Source: Seleniivibrio woodruffii
GTDB taxonomy: Bacteria; Chrysiogenota; Deferribacteres; Deferribacterales; Geovibrionaceae
Length of the DNA: 64,000 nt
Direction: 5' to 3'
NCBI RefSeq assembly: GCF_029267515.1
Contig: NZ_JAJUIS010000003.1
Coordinates: 213,273-277,272 of the forward strand
Position numbers and translations under genes: made by a program. The notes beneath the pieces were generated by a model, which worked only from the letters and a program-made list of their open reading frames with translations, made no database searches and was not told the origin of the DNA. The first letter of the stretch is position 1. Each line of letters begins with the position of its first letter. This document shows positions 17,584 through 26,585 of the stretch, piece by piece.

Positions 17584-18437
17584 TATTTATGCTCCTGAAG
17601 TTCGTCCACCGCCTGCTGAAGACGGCATTTGTGGTTTGCCTCCTGCTCCTGCGGCTTGTAAGAGCGCTGGCGGAGCATCATGTTGTCGAAATCGACCTCG
17701 TGGGCATCAAATTCCGGTCCGTCAACGCATACGAATTTTGTTTTTCCGCCGACGGTGACACGGCATCCGCCGCACATCCCCGTGCCGTCCACCATAATGG
17801 TATTCAGCGACGCAAACGTTTTAACGCCGAACGGACGGGTTGTCTCCGCGCAGAATTTCATCATTATTGCGGGACCGATGGCAACAGCAAGGTCAACGCC
17901 GCCCTTTTCGCATATCTCTTTCAGCGGGACTGTAACGAGGTCTTTGCGTCCGTATGAGCCGTCGTCTGTGCAGACGATGAACTCGTCCGCTATGGCGCGC
18001 ATTTCGTCCTCAAGGATGAGAAGTTCCTTAGTTCTCGCGCCCATTATGATTATCACCCTGTTGCCCGCTTTTTTCATCGCCTGCGCAATTGGATGCAGGG
18101 GTGCAACACCAATTCCGCCGCCGACACAGACCACCGTGCCGACCTTTTCAATATGCGTTGGCATCCCCAGAGGTCCCAGAACATTCTCCACAACATCTCC
18201 CGCATTAAGCTGTGCCAGTTTCAGCGTGGATTTGCCCACTACCTGAAAAATGACCGTTATGCTGCCGACCGTTTCGTCGGCATCGGCTATGGTGAGGGGA
18301 ATCCTCTCGCTGTAATCGCTGTCCGCCTGCAAAATGACGAACTGTCCCGCACGCCGTTCACGCGCTATTTCCGGTGCTTCAAGCACAAGCTGAAACACGT
18401 CGCGGGAAAGCTGTGTTTTTTCCAATACTCTGCTCAT
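17583..18437 (-). CDS. nfnA: NfnA: small FNR-like subunit with [2Fe-2S] centre
   Basis: 284-residue ferredoxin-NADP reductase-like protein. An N-terminal FAD-binding barrel (about 10-95, with ERIPLTIAD) is followed by an NAD-binding domain (GGGIGVAPLHPIAQAMKKAG near residue 108). The C-terminal Cys set (DGTGMCGGCRVTV ... FVCVDGPEFD) binds a [2Fe-2S] cluster, as in dihydroorotate dehydrogenase B electron-transfer subunits and NfnA/SudB. First gene of a two-gene operon with nfnB (one-base overlap). I could not identify a confident promoter in the 238-base gap upstream. Confidence 0.9.
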   Translation of the reverse strand: MSRVLEKTQLSRDVFQLVLEAPEIARERRAGQFVILQADSDYSERIPLTIADADETVGSITVIFQVVGKSTLKLAQLNAGDVVENVLGPLGMPTHIEKVGTVVCVGGGIGVAPLHPIAQAMKKAGNRVIIIMGARTKELLILEDEMRAIADEFIVCTDDGSYGRKDLVTVPLKEICEKGGVDLAVAIGPAIMMKFCAETTRPFGVKTFASLNTIMVDGTGMCGGCRVTVGGKTKFVCVDGPEFDAHEVDFDNMMLRQRSYKPQEQEANHKCRLQQAVDELQEHK

Positions 18438-18675
18438 TTTTTACCTCAGATATTTGTTCCGAAATGCTAATTTCAGTCAGATTTTCTTTAATTGCAAGAT
18501 ATTTATGCGCCATAGCCCAGCCTTTGCGCCTAATGATGTTTTAAAACCTGAATGGATGTTATGCTATTTTTTAATATTGCTCAAAACAGATATTTGTAAA
18601 TAGCTGAGAGGATGAAAAAGGGATTTTTTAGATGTATTGAAAACGTCGTTCTGTTTTGTTGGATTTATGCGCTCA

Positions 18676-18888
18676 TCAGTCGCGATATTTTTTTGTGAGA
18701 CCGTTGAGAAATTTCCTCATGTGCTGGTCGCCAAGCGCCTGGAAATTGCGGTGATCGGGTCTGCGGAAGTATGCGGACACTTCTGATTTTGTAATTTTCA
18801 CGCCGCCAATTTCGAATATTTCTATGATGTCTGTATCTTTCAGTTCCAGCGCCACGCGCAGTTTTTTCACTATGTCGTTATTTCTCAT
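18676..18888 (-). CDS. DUF1456 (YehS C-terminal-like) single-domain protein
   Basis: 70 residues beginning MRNNDIVKKLRVALELKD and ending FLNGLTKKYRD. It matches the second half of the two-domain E. coli YehS protein (recalled: repeat opening NNxILxKLRxA and PDHxNF). Its ATG lies inside the end of the preceding gene (11-base overlap, ATGAGAAATAA), so translation is coupled. Function of DUF1456 is unknown. Either a natural split of YehS or the result of a frameshift; both frames look intact. Confidence 0.8.
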   Translation of the reverse strand: MRNNDIVKKLRVALELKDTDIIEIFEIGGVKITKSEVSAYFRRPDHRNFQALGDQHMRKFLNGLTKKYRD

Positions 18889-19105
18889 CTTTAACGCCCC
18901 TTTTGTATGTTATGAAGCCGTCCAGAAAGGCGTTCAGAATCTCGTCGGAGGTTTCCTGATAGTCCTGGTCTTCCTCTTTGGACATGATTGCGGGGATGTC
19001 TTCACGTTTAATGGGATGACCTCCCATATCCAGTATTTTCAGGATTTTATTATCGTTAAGGTTCATGGCATAGCGGATGCGGCGAAGTATATCATTGTTG
19101 TTCAT
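18878..19105 (-). CDS. DUF1456 (YehS N-terminal-like) single-domain protein
   Basis: 75 residues starting MNNNDILRRIRYAMNLNDNK and ending ITYKRGVKDEK. It corresponds to the first half of two-domain YehS (RRIRYAL ... FLDGFI-YKRG). In typical YehS the chain continues through a linker to the second domain. Here a TAA ends it and the next domain restarts from an overlapping ATG. The two proteins could assemble to a YehS-like unit. Function unknown. Confidence 0.8.
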   Translation of the reverse strand: MNNNDILRRIRYAMNLNDNKILKILDMGGHPIKREDIPAIMSKEEDQDYQETSDEILNAFLDGFITYKRGVKDEK

Positions 19106-19167
19106 GGGGGTATAATACAGATTGGCTGGCGATTCGTAAAGTTATTTGTTGCCTTTTATAACGCTTC

Positions 19168-19254
19168 GCATCTCGGCGTTGTCGGAAGAAAAACCGTCAT
19201 CATGTACTTGTTTATGTACACTCAGCCGCTTTTTCTTCCTCCGCCTTGATATGC
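19168..19254. repeat. 87-bp palindromic intergenic element
   Basis: Nested inverted repeats: GCAT...GGCG at the left mirrored by CGCC...ATGC at the right; GGAAGAAAAA (19184-19193) with TTTTTCTTCC (19230-19239); and an inner GTAC-N8-GTAC (19204-19219). It lies between the end of the alcohol dehydrogenase gene and the first DUF1456 gene. The same nested design with a central TAC...GTA dyad occurs at 1794-1917. It may end or attenuate transcription. Confidence 0.65.
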
Positions 19255-19290
19255 TTGGTTCTAAAAAGCAAGTTTAAGACAGCGTAACTA

Positions 19291-20442
19291 TCAAAGTGCT
19301 CTTTGCAGGATGCAGGAGGAAACGTCGGGTGTGATAGCTCCCGTTTCGCCGAGGGCTGTCATGCCGTGGCTTTTCAGCGCGTTCACAACGGCTTCAACGT
19401 CGGCTTTTATACCGTATTCGCTCAGCGTCAGCTTAACGCCGATACTGCGGAAGAGTTCCTCTATCTTTTCAATAGTGTGTTCCTCAGTTAAAGCCGCGCC
19501 TTCCAGTCCGAAAACGTTTTTGCCCATTTTCAGCAGTTTTTTTGATTTTTGAAGACGCATCTGGCGCAGAACGGCAGGCAGAATAATTGCCAGCGTCTGT
19601 CCGTGATCCAGCCCGTAAAGGGCGGTCAGTTCGTGACCTATCATATGTGTTGCCCAGTCCTGCGGAACACCAAGTCCGATAAGTCCGTTAAGCGCCTGAT
19701 TGGAAGTCCACATCAGGTTTTTCTGCCAGCTTTCGGTGCGTCTGTTTTCCCAGTCTTTAGCAAGTGCGGCAACATTGCGCAGAAGCACCTCCGCATACCC
19801 CTCCTGAACCATACCGTCAGTGGGATAGGTGAGATACTGCTCTGTCGTGTGGACGAAGGTGTCCACCATGCCGTTAGCAAGCTGTCTGTCGCTTAGTGTT
19901 GTCATTACGGTATAGTCCATAACTGCGAACACAGGGTAGACCGCTTCTGATTTGAAGAAGCGTTTTTCATGGGTTTCGGCCTTCGTTATGACTGAACCGC
20001 CGTTGGATTCGGAACCTGTGGCAGGAAGGGTCAGCACAGCGCCTATGGGCAGCGCTTTCTTAACTTTATGTTTCCACTCAAGTATATCCCAGCCGTCACC
20101 GTCATACAGTGCCGCTGCGGCAACGTATTTCGCACCGTCGATAACGGAGCCTCCTCCCACTGCAAGTATAAAATCTATTCCGTTTTCCCGCACAGCCTCA
20201 ACGGCTTTGTTCAGGGTTTCATAGTGGGGGTTCGCCTCAACGCCTGAAAACTCCGTGCAGGTATGTTCTTTCATCGCCTCTGTCACCTGAGAGTATACTC
20301 CGTTGGATTTGATGGAGCCTCCGCCGTAAATGAACAGAACTTTTTTGTCTTTCGGGATCAGTTTTGATATGGAACCGATTGTGTCTTTTCCGAAGATTAT
20401 CCTCGTGGGGTTGTAGTAGTCAAAATTTTCAAAAGTGGTCAT
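19291..20442 (-). CDS. Iron-containing alcohol dehydrogenase (BdhA/YqhD-like)
   Basis: 383 residues, type III Fe-ADH fold. NAD(P) site: LAVGGGSVIDGAKYVA (about 93-108). Metal ligands are visible as an Asp/His in GMVDTFVHTTEQYL (about 191-204) and His residues in MIGHELTALYGLDHGQTLA (about 262-280). The start MTTFENFDYYNPTRIIFG is typical of butanol dehydrogenase/YqhD-type enzymes, which reduce aldehydes to alcohols with NADPH or NADH. Single-gene unit with a dyad upstream at 20506-20522. Substrate not predictable. Confidence 0.9.
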   Translation of the reverse strand: MTTFENFDYYNPTRIIFGKDTIGSISKLIPKDKKVLFIYGGGSIKSNGVYSQVTEAMKEHTCTEFSGVEANPHYETLNKAVEAVRENGIDFILAVGGGSVIDGAKYVAAAALYDGDGWDILEWKHKVKKALPIGAVLTLPATGSESNGGSVITKAETHEKRFFKSEAVYPVFAVMDYTVMTTLSDRQLANGMVDTFVHTTEQYLTYPTDGMVQEGYAEVLLRNVAALAKDWENRRTESWQKNLMWTSNQALNGLIGLGVPQDWATHMIGHELTALYGLDHGQTLAIILPAVLRQMRLQKSKKLLKMGKNVFGLEGAALTEEHTIEKIEELFRSIGVKLTLSEYGIKADVEAVVNALKSHGMTALGETGAITPDVSSCILQRAL

Positions 20443-20505
20443 ATTCCCTCCGTTCTATCTGAATAAAGAATATAGACGTGTTTTCGAAGATTGGAAGTGC
20501 GGTTC

Positions 20506-20522
20506 GTGCAAAATCTTTGCAC
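20506..20522. promoter_or_regulatory. Perfect dyad GTGCAAA-ATC-TTTGCAC between divergent genes
   Basis: A 7-bp perfect inverted repeat with a 3-bp spacer, 64 bases before the alcohol dehydrogenase start and 130 before the diguanylate cyclase start. Placement in a divergent gap suits a regulator binding site, probably for the dehydrogenase. No regulator is identified. Confidence 0.45.
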
Positions 20523-20651
20523 AATCCTATAATTCTGAGATGTGAATAGTACCGCCTTGTTAAATTTTAAATAGCTGACAACTTGATTAATTTGTATTCA
20601 GGTATAATATTAATTAACAAGCAGACTGTTTTTATCTTTTTGAGGTGTGTC

Positions 20652-22013
20652 ATGAAAGCAAACGGAGCATCACCGGACACCTGCATCAGTTTACAGATAA
20701 CCGACAATGATATAATCCTGCTCCGTTCGCTTATGACGGATCCGGACGGGGTTATTATTTTCGCTCTGGACATGGAATACAGGTATGTTTCCTTTACTGT
20801 CAGCCACAAAAATGCCATGAAAGCGCTCTGGAACTGCGACATAGAGCAGGGTGTATGTATGCTCGACTACATCGGCTGCGAAGACGCCAGAAACAGAGCC
20901 TGTTATAATTTTAACAGAGCCCTTGCCGGCGAAAGGTTTACGGAAAGGGAGGTTTACGGCGGAAGGTACTGGGAGGACAGATACCAGCCCCTCTATGACG
21001 GGCAGTGCTGCATAGCAGGAATAAGTGTTTTCGCCATAGAGGTCACGCGTCTTGCGGAGGCAGAAGAAGAGCTCCGGACGGAGATGCTGGAAATGGAGCG
21101 GCTGAAAGAGCGCGAACTCATTTTCAACAGCGTAGGCGAGGGACTCTACGGCGTTGATCTCAACGGCAACTGCACGTTTATAAATCAGGAGGCGCTGCGT
21201 ATACTTGGTTACGAAGAGCACGAAGTCCTTGGAAAAGAGACTCACGCTCTGTTCCACCACCACCACGAGGACGGCAGGGTATACGAAAGAGACGACTGCA
21301 TAATCCACCGTTCACTGGCTAAAAACATGAAATCAGATGAGGTTACATGGCTTTTTAAGAAGACCGGTGAAAAATTCCCTGTGCGTGCCATCGCCACTCC
21401 GGTTAAAGATGGCGACAGTGTTACCGGTGTTGTGATAGCTTTCTGCGATATGACGGCGAAACACGAGGTTGAGGTGCAGCTTAAAAACGCCAATAAGGTG
21501 CTTAAACTGCTGGCAACCACAGATCCGCTCACAGGGATTTACAACAGAAGGTATTTCGAAGACAAGGGCGCGCAGCTCATTGCCGCCAGCAGAAAAGACG
21601 GCTCGGAACTTTCCGCTGCCATGTTCGATATAGATTTCTTCAAAAAAATTAACGACAGATACGGTCATTCAGTAGGCGACAAAGTGCTCGTTATGGTTGC
21701 TGCAACAGTTACTAAACATCTGCGCAAAGACGATATTTTCGCCCGCATAGGCGGTGAGGAGTTCGTTATACTTCTGCCGAGAGCGGGACTTAAAGATGCC
21801 GTGGATATTTCGGAAAGGATAAGACACAGTATTGAATATGCCGTGACGGAGCATAACAACGAAAGGATAAGCTGCACAGTCAGCATAGGGGTGACCAGCG
21901 TAAACGAGGGCATTGCAAACCTTGACGGGCTTATAAGAAAAGCAGACGACAGGCTCTATGCCGCGAAGAGGCTCGGACGCAACAGAACCGTGGCAGAGGA
22001 TCAGCCGGAATAG
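20652..22013 (+). CDS. PAS-PAS-GGDEF diguanylate cyclase (cytosolic)
   Basis: 453 residues with no signal peptide or membrane helix. Two PAS-like domains (about 15-145, degenerate, and about 150-275) precede a GGDEF domain (about 290-445) with an active GGEEF at 367-371. An allosteric I-site RxxD is present (Arg358-Asp361, five residues before GGEEF), so product inhibition by c-di-GMP is expected. The protein makes c-di-GMP from two GTP in response to a cytosolic cue. I prefer ATG 20652 (SD TGAGGT); a TTG at 20583 would add 23 residues. The 3' end overlaps the convergent GGDEF gene by 13 bases. Confidence 0.9.
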   Translation: MKANGASPDTCISLQITDNDIILLRSLMTDPDGVIIFALDMEYRYVSFTVSHKNAMKALWNCDIEQGVCMLDYIGCEDARNRACYNFNRALAGERFTEREVYGGRYWEDRYQPLYDGQCCIAGISVFAIEVTRLAEAEEELRTEMLEMERLKERELIFNSVGEGLYGVDLNGNCTFINQEALRILGYEEHEVLGKETHALFHHHHEDGRVYERDDCIIHRSLAKNMKSDEVTWLFKKTGEKFPVRAIATPVKDGDSVTGVVIAFCDMTAKHEVEVQLKNANKVLKLLATTDPLTGIYNRRYFEDKGAQLIAASRKDGSELSAAMFDIDFFKKINDRYGHSVGDKVLVMVAATVTKHLRKDDIFARIGGEEFVILLPRAGLKDAVDISERIRHSIEYAVTEHNNERISCTVSIGVTSVNEGIANLDGLIRKADDRLYAAKRLGRNRTVAEDQPE

Positions 22014-24904
22014 GTCTCAACCCTGTTTCTCCCGTTTTCCTTGGCTTTATAAAGGGCGTCGTCCGCTTTGCGCACGGCTTCGTCCAGAGTGTCTCCGCTG
22101 TCAGGTATAATACTGAAAACGCCGATACTCACAGTCATGCGGATACATACGCCGTCAACGTCCACACATATTTTTTCAATGTCGCTTCGTACCGTTTCCA
22201 TGTACTGTCTGAGTGAATTCTCTTCCCCGCCAGTGGTGTACACGGCAAATTCCTCTCCGCCATATCTTGCCGCTGTGTCGTTCTCTCTCTGGAAATGGGA
22301 TTTAATGACGTATGCAGCCTTTTGCAGGCAGAGATCTCCGGTCAGATGCCCGTAAGTATCGTTTATCCTTTTAAAGTGATCAAGATCGAGAATAGCCATG
22401 GAAAACCGCACGCCCTCCCTGCGGCATGTGCCGAACACCTGAACGGCGTTAGCAGAAAAATAGCGTCTGTTGTAAAGTCCTGTCAGACTGTCCTTTTCGC
22501 TGAGCTCCTGGAGGAGAATGTTTGCCTCGGTGAGTTTTTTGTTCAGCCTTTTCAGTTTTGTGCTCCAGTAAAGCATAACGGCAATGAAGAGTATTGCCAT
22601 CACCGCAACCTTGATAAGCAGGCTGTAGTCGATCCTCTGGTCATATCTTATGCTGAGCCAGTTGCCCAGTATGCGGTTTTTCTGGTCTTCGCTGATTGTG
22701 TTTATCAGTTTCTGGAATATGGCGGTAAGCTGCGGTTCGTCGTTTCTTGCGGCGATACCCATCTCCCAGTCCTGTGAAAGTCTGGCGGATATTTTAACGT
22801 CCGTTATCTTCTGCTGGCTTATCTGATAGCCGATCGAGGGCATAGTGCCTATATATCCGTATATCCTGCCCTGCTGGAGCATCCGGATACCCTCTTCGTC
22901 GTTTTTGACCTCGACTATTTTAAGTCCCGGATATGTGCGTTTCAGCACTTCGGTTATGGCATAGCCTTTAACTGAGCCGAATGTTCTGTCCATAACGCTT
23001 TCCAGCCCGTCGATGAATGGTTCGTTTACAGATGTTGCAACAACGTTCGGAACCACAAGATATGGCTTTGTGAAGTTGAGATATTTCATCCTCTCCGGTG
23101 TTTTCATGGCGAGGGAGAGGATGTCGCACTTGCGGCTTTTAACGGCGAGCATGGTCTCCTCCCAAGACGCTGTGGGAACGATGACTATCTCGGCGGGGAG
23201 TTTTGGTTTTATCAATGCGAAAAAATCTGCAGCTATGCCGACGTGGGTCTTTCCGCCTTTAAGCTGTTCGAATGGTATCCAGTTCGGGTCAACGCACATG
23301 CGTATGACTTTTTTGTTTTTCAGATACAGCAGCTCTTCACGGGTGAAAAGCTGGTTCGGGCTGGCGCTTTCGGGCACCTTTGCTGTTATCCACTGGTTTT
23401 CAAGCCGGAGCCTGTCTTCGGGGCTGATGCCCGCCATTGCCTTCTTTATTATGGAGTGCAGCAGCGGATATTTAGGGTTTATGCCGAATCGCAGATCCTC
23501 CATGCTGACCCCTTCCGGTGTGAATGCACCGGCTATTTTCAGGTTTACCAGTGCGTATTTCTTTATGATGTTGTTTCCGGCGTTAAGAGCGGTTACAACT
23601 GCGTCCAGCCTGCCGAAGGAGAGGTCGCGCATCATCTCGTCCTGCGAGGTGTATTCCTTTGCGGGGCTGTTAAGAAGAGAGTTCAGTGTTTTTGTATAAA
23701 ATATTTCAGACATGATCCCGACCCGCCTGTTTTTTAGCGATCCGAGACCGGTATATGAACCGAAATCGTCGCGGATGAAGACAACGTTCGGGATGCGGAA
23801 GTATTCGTCTGTGAAGAGGGTGTAGTCAGCACGTTCTTTCGTATAGGTGATATCGGCTATAACGTCCAGTTTGCCGTCGCGGAAACCGTGCAGCAGCGAC
23901 GACCAGTTGTTAACGGAATAGAGGAAGGTGATTCCCGTCTGTCTGCTTATCATATCCAGCAGTGAGAGTGTGTACCCGGCAGATTCGCCGTTTGAAACGA
24001 AGCTGAACGGGGAATAGTCCGGCATGAGACCCACGGAGAAAGCAGAGTGAGAACGTATGAACTGCTCTTCCTCATGAGTGAGTTTTATTTTATCCGGTTT
24101 TGTGATCTCCCTTCCGCTGAAAGTAGCCCAGCATTTTTCCAGATCCGATATTTCTGATTTAGGAATTGAGTTCAGCGTCTTTTCCATTATGGAAAAAAGT
24201 ATGCGTTCATCTCTGCGGACGCCTAGTCTGAAATCTTCGTCCTGTAATTTGCCTATACCCGCGTTTCCTGCGGAAATTATGTTTGGCAGACTGTTTTCGC
24301 GGGCTATGAATTTACCTGTAAGCTCGCTGGCGACAACGGCGTCTGTCCAGCCGAAAGCAAGGGATTTCATCAGGTCTGCATAGTTGCTGTATTCTACAGT
24401 ATCAAGCCCTGCTTCGCGCAGTATGGGAAGATAGTAAATGTCCTTTGCAACACCTATTTTCCTGCCTTTCAGGTTCGCAGGAGAATCTGCGGTAAATCTG
24501 CTGTCATCTGCCCGTTTGAAAAAAACAGTCTTTCTGTAGTGATACGGTTCTGTGAAAAGTATCTTTTCCGCCCGCTCCTTCGTGTATGATATTTCGTCTA
24601 TAACGTCTATCTGTCCTGCGAGAAAAGCGTTATAGATATCCGTCCAGTTGCCCATGCGTATTGTCAATTTAAGCCCGGATTTCTTTTCCAGCATACGGAG
24701 AAAATCAACAGAGAACCCCTTTTCGGTTCCGTCTCGGAAAAAAGAGTATGGCTCGTTGTCATTAACAACGCCGATAATGACAGACTTCTTTTTAGCTATG
24801 AAATTCATTTCCTCCTGACTGAAAGAGGGCGTTGCCCATGCCTGCATCATAGAGGGGAGAGCGAGAAGACAAAAAAGAGTAAAAAATCTGGATAATTTCA
24901 CCAT
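22001..24904 (-). CDS. Membrane diguanylate cyclase with three tandem solute-binding sensor domains
   Basis: 967 residues. A signal peptide (cleavage near AWA-TPSF, about 25) leads to three successive periplasmic family-3 solute-binding (SBP_bac_3) domains, about 30-270, 275-510 and 520-755. The first two are paralogous (TYTKERADYTLFTDEY and SYTKERAEKILFTEPY). A single membrane helix (about 761-782) and a cytosolic GGDEF domain with GGEEF at 882-886 and I-site Arg873-Asp876 follow. Small amino-acid-like ligands bound outside would control c-di-GMP synthesis inside. Tandem SBP sensors are known in BvgS/EvgS kinases (two domains); three is long. The stop overlaps the convergent PAS-GGDEF gene. 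Confidence 0.9.
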   Translation of the reverse strand: MVKLSRFFTLFCLLALPSMMQAWATPSFSQEEMNFIAKKKSVIIGVVNDNEPYSFFRDGTEKGFSVDFLRMLEKKSGLKLTIRMGNWTDIYNAFLAGQIDVIDEISYTKERAEKILFTEPYHYRKTVFFKRADDSRFTADSPANLKGRKIGVAKDIYYLPILREAGLDTVEYSNYADLMKSLAFGWTDAVVASELTGKFIARENSLPNIISAGNAGIGKLQDEDFRLGVRRDERILFSIMEKTLNSIPKSEISDLEKCWATFSGREITKPDKIKLTHEEEQFIRSHSAFSVGLMPDYSPFSFVSNGESAGYTLSLLDMISRQTGITFLYSVNNWSSLLHGFRDGKLDVIADITYTKERADYTLFTDEYFRIPNVVFIRDDFGSYTGLGSLKNRRVGIMSEIFYTKTLNSLLNSPAKEYTSQDEMMRDLSFGRLDAVVTALNAGNNIIKKYALVNLKIAGAFTPEGVSMEDLRFGINPKYPLLHSIIKKAMAGISPEDRLRLENQWITAKVPESASPNQLFTREELLYLKNKKVIRMCVDPNWIPFEQLKGGKTHVGIAADFFALIKPKLPAEIVIVPTASWEETMLAVKSRKCDILSLAMKTPERMKYLNFTKPYLVVPNVVATSVNEPFIDGLESVMDRTFGSVKGYAITEVLKRTYPGLKIVEVKNDEEGIRMLQQGRIYGYIGTMPSIGYQISQQKITDVKISARLSQDWEMGIAARNDEPQLTAIFQKLINTISEDQKNRILGNWLSIRYDQRIDYSLLIKVAVMAILFIAVMLYWSTKLKRLNKKLTEANILLQELSEKDSLTGLYNRRYFSANAVQVFGTCRREGVRFSMAILDLDHFKRINDTYGHLTGDLCLQKAAYVIKSHFQRENDTAARYGGEEFAVYTTGGEENSLRQYMETVRSDIEKICVDVDGVCIRMTVSIGVFSIIPDSGDTLDEAVRKADDALYKAKENGRNRVETYSG

Positions 24905-25220
24905 AATAATGCTCTCCGCTTGTTTTTAAGACCGGATATGACTGATTTTACACTTTACAAAATTTAAATTCCATAAAAAAAGTTGATTTCAGACGCTGCG
25001 CGGTGTGAACTACAGCTTTTTTTATGTGAAAAAAATGTCCGGACATAATTGTCCTTTTTGTGAATTTAACAGGTGCATCATGTGGTTAATCATTTAATTG
25101 TTTAAGAGACGAATTGTATCTTAATTCTTTTTTCACAGAAATTTACATATTTTATCTGGCTTTTTTATCCGCGATTCACATATTATGACTTACACACAAA
25201 AATGACGGAGTGTTATTATC
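24905..25220. other. Divergent intergenic region, AT-rich, with GGACAT dyads
   Basis: A 316-base gap between the divergent SBP-GGDEF gene and the 409-residue gene. It contains the perfect palindrome ATGTCC-GGACAT (25035-25046), overlapped by a second dyad GGACA-TAAT-TGTCC, and otherwise A/T-rich sequence. No coding or RNA gene is seen. Promoters for both genes must lie here, but I found no convincing -35/-10 pair. Confidence 0.45.
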
Positions 25221-26450
25221 ATGGAAATTCTGACCTATTCAAGTATCTTCGACTATTTTTCCGCTACAACGGGTATAAGAGAGTCTGTTCTGCGCGAAAA
25301 ACTGCGCACGGAAGGGATAGATTCAGTATCAAATCTGCTCCGCAGATGCGGAAAAGAGATGTTTTCAGTTAATACCGTTCTTGCAGAGGATCTTACTGAT
25401 TCCAAGGGAAAAATCAAAATTTTGGATAGTTCCCGCCCGCTTTACAGACATATTTCACTTTTACTTGGGCTTCATAAAGCGGACGACAATTTTGCAACAT
25501 CACCCATTGTGCTTGAAATTAAGGATACGGCTATCATCGGTTCCAGACAGTATATGACCAAAAGAGTTACGGACGTTATTATCGAGGCGGCGCAGAAGCA
25601 CCCCGTTTTCGGCGGATATGCCTCTGCTCTTATACGAAAAGACAAGCGCTTCGAAGGGCTTATAAGTGCGTCTTTCCAGAAGATGTTTGCATCGACTGCC
25701 GGTGTTAGGGACGGCATGAGGATATTTCAGGATCTGCACAACAGTCAGCTTCTGCTTGAAAATACCGCGGCTATGGCAGTTCTTTGCGGCAGCGCGGCTC
25801 TTAACATGCAGAATTCCGTTACTGTTCTGCGAAGTGACAGTGCCCCCATGCAGCGTTTTATGTGTGCCTCTCTGCTGTTTTATCTGTTTCTGAAACACGG
25901 GAAAGGACATCTTTCCCTCTGCCAGAACGACGAAGATATGAAAAGGATTCTTGATATATCCGGCAATACCTCTTTGCAGAAAATCACAAACGACAACTCT
26001 GTTGTCAGAAGTATTGTCACCGCACATATATTCATTAAACTTCTGGAGCGCGGCGGTATGGCTCCGGCAGAAACTCAGGTGCACACACAGATTCAGTATC
26101 TTGCTGATGAAGGCTATGCAGATGAAGTCTCTGTTTCCCGCCTCAGAGAAATTTTTCTCGGTGAGCGCAGATTTAAAGGAATGGAGATTGCCCGCAGGCT
26201 TTCAAAAGTTTGTAAAAGCAAAACCTTAATATGGGGAGCTGATGGGAGTCCGTGTTCTGTGCGTATACTTTGCGCAAATGGAAACTGCGAATATGCCAGA
26301 GGCGGTCGGATGTGCATTTCAAAAGATATTACAGTTAAAGCTGACAGGGAATACCCGACAGCTGTCAGTGCCGGTGAATATCATCAATGCTTAAAGTTCG
26401 TAAATCAGTTCGAGGACTTTTTCAGATATACGGAAGCAAAGGTCTCGTAA
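25221..26450 (+). CDS. Unrecognised 409-residue protein with a C-terminal Cys cluster
   Basis: I do not recognise a family. The protein is soluble, without signal peptide, and mostly alpha-helical (for example LLENTAAMAVLCGSAALNM near 180). The N-terminus (MEILTYSSIFDYFSATTGIRESVLREKL) looks like a small helical domain. Near the C-terminus four Cys lie as C-x5-C-x4-C-x8-C (CSVRILCANGNC ... GGRMC), possibly a metal site. It stands alone, with its stop codon inside the loop of a strong hairpin and with long AT-rich gaps on both sides. Base and codon use look like its neighbours. Function unknown; a signalling role is only suggested by nearby c-di-GMP genes. Confidence 0.7.
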   Translation: MEILTYSSIFDYFSATTGIRESVLREKLRTEGIDSVSNLLRRCGKEMFSVNTVLAEDLTDSKGKIKILDSSRPLYRHISLLLGLHKADDNFATSPIVLEIKDTAIIGSRQYMTKRVTDVIIEAAQKHPVFGGYASALIRKDKRFEGLISASFQKMFASTAGVRDGMRIFQDLHNSQLLLENTAAMAVLCGSAALNMQNSVTVLRSDSAPMQRFMCASLLFYLFLKHGKGHLSLCQNDEDMKRILDISGNTSLQKITNDNSVVRSIVTAHIFIKLLERGGMAPAETQVHTQIQYLADEGYADEVSVSRLREIFLGERRFKGMEIARRLSKVCKSKTLIWGADGSPCSVRILCANGNCEYARGGRMCISKDITVKADREYPTAVSAGEYHQCLKFVNQFEDFFRYTEAKVS

Positions 26451-26463
26451 GAGACCTTTGCTT
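26434..26463 (+). terminator. Perfect 13-bp hairpin carrying the stop codon in its loop
   Basis: AAGCAAAGGTCTC (26434-26446) and its exact complement (26451-26463) enclose the 4-base loop GTAA, which contains the TAA stop of the preceding gene. No T tract follows, so it may not terminate alone. It could protect the 3' end or need Rho. Confidence 0.6.
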
Positions 26464-26585
26464 ATGACAAAATGATAAAGAGACAATATTTCGGGTTGCT
26501 GTTGCCGTAAGTGTTTAAAAAACTGTTTATTTCAGAAATCTTATCAAACTTGGTCATTTATTTCTGCGTTCACATAATATTCACG

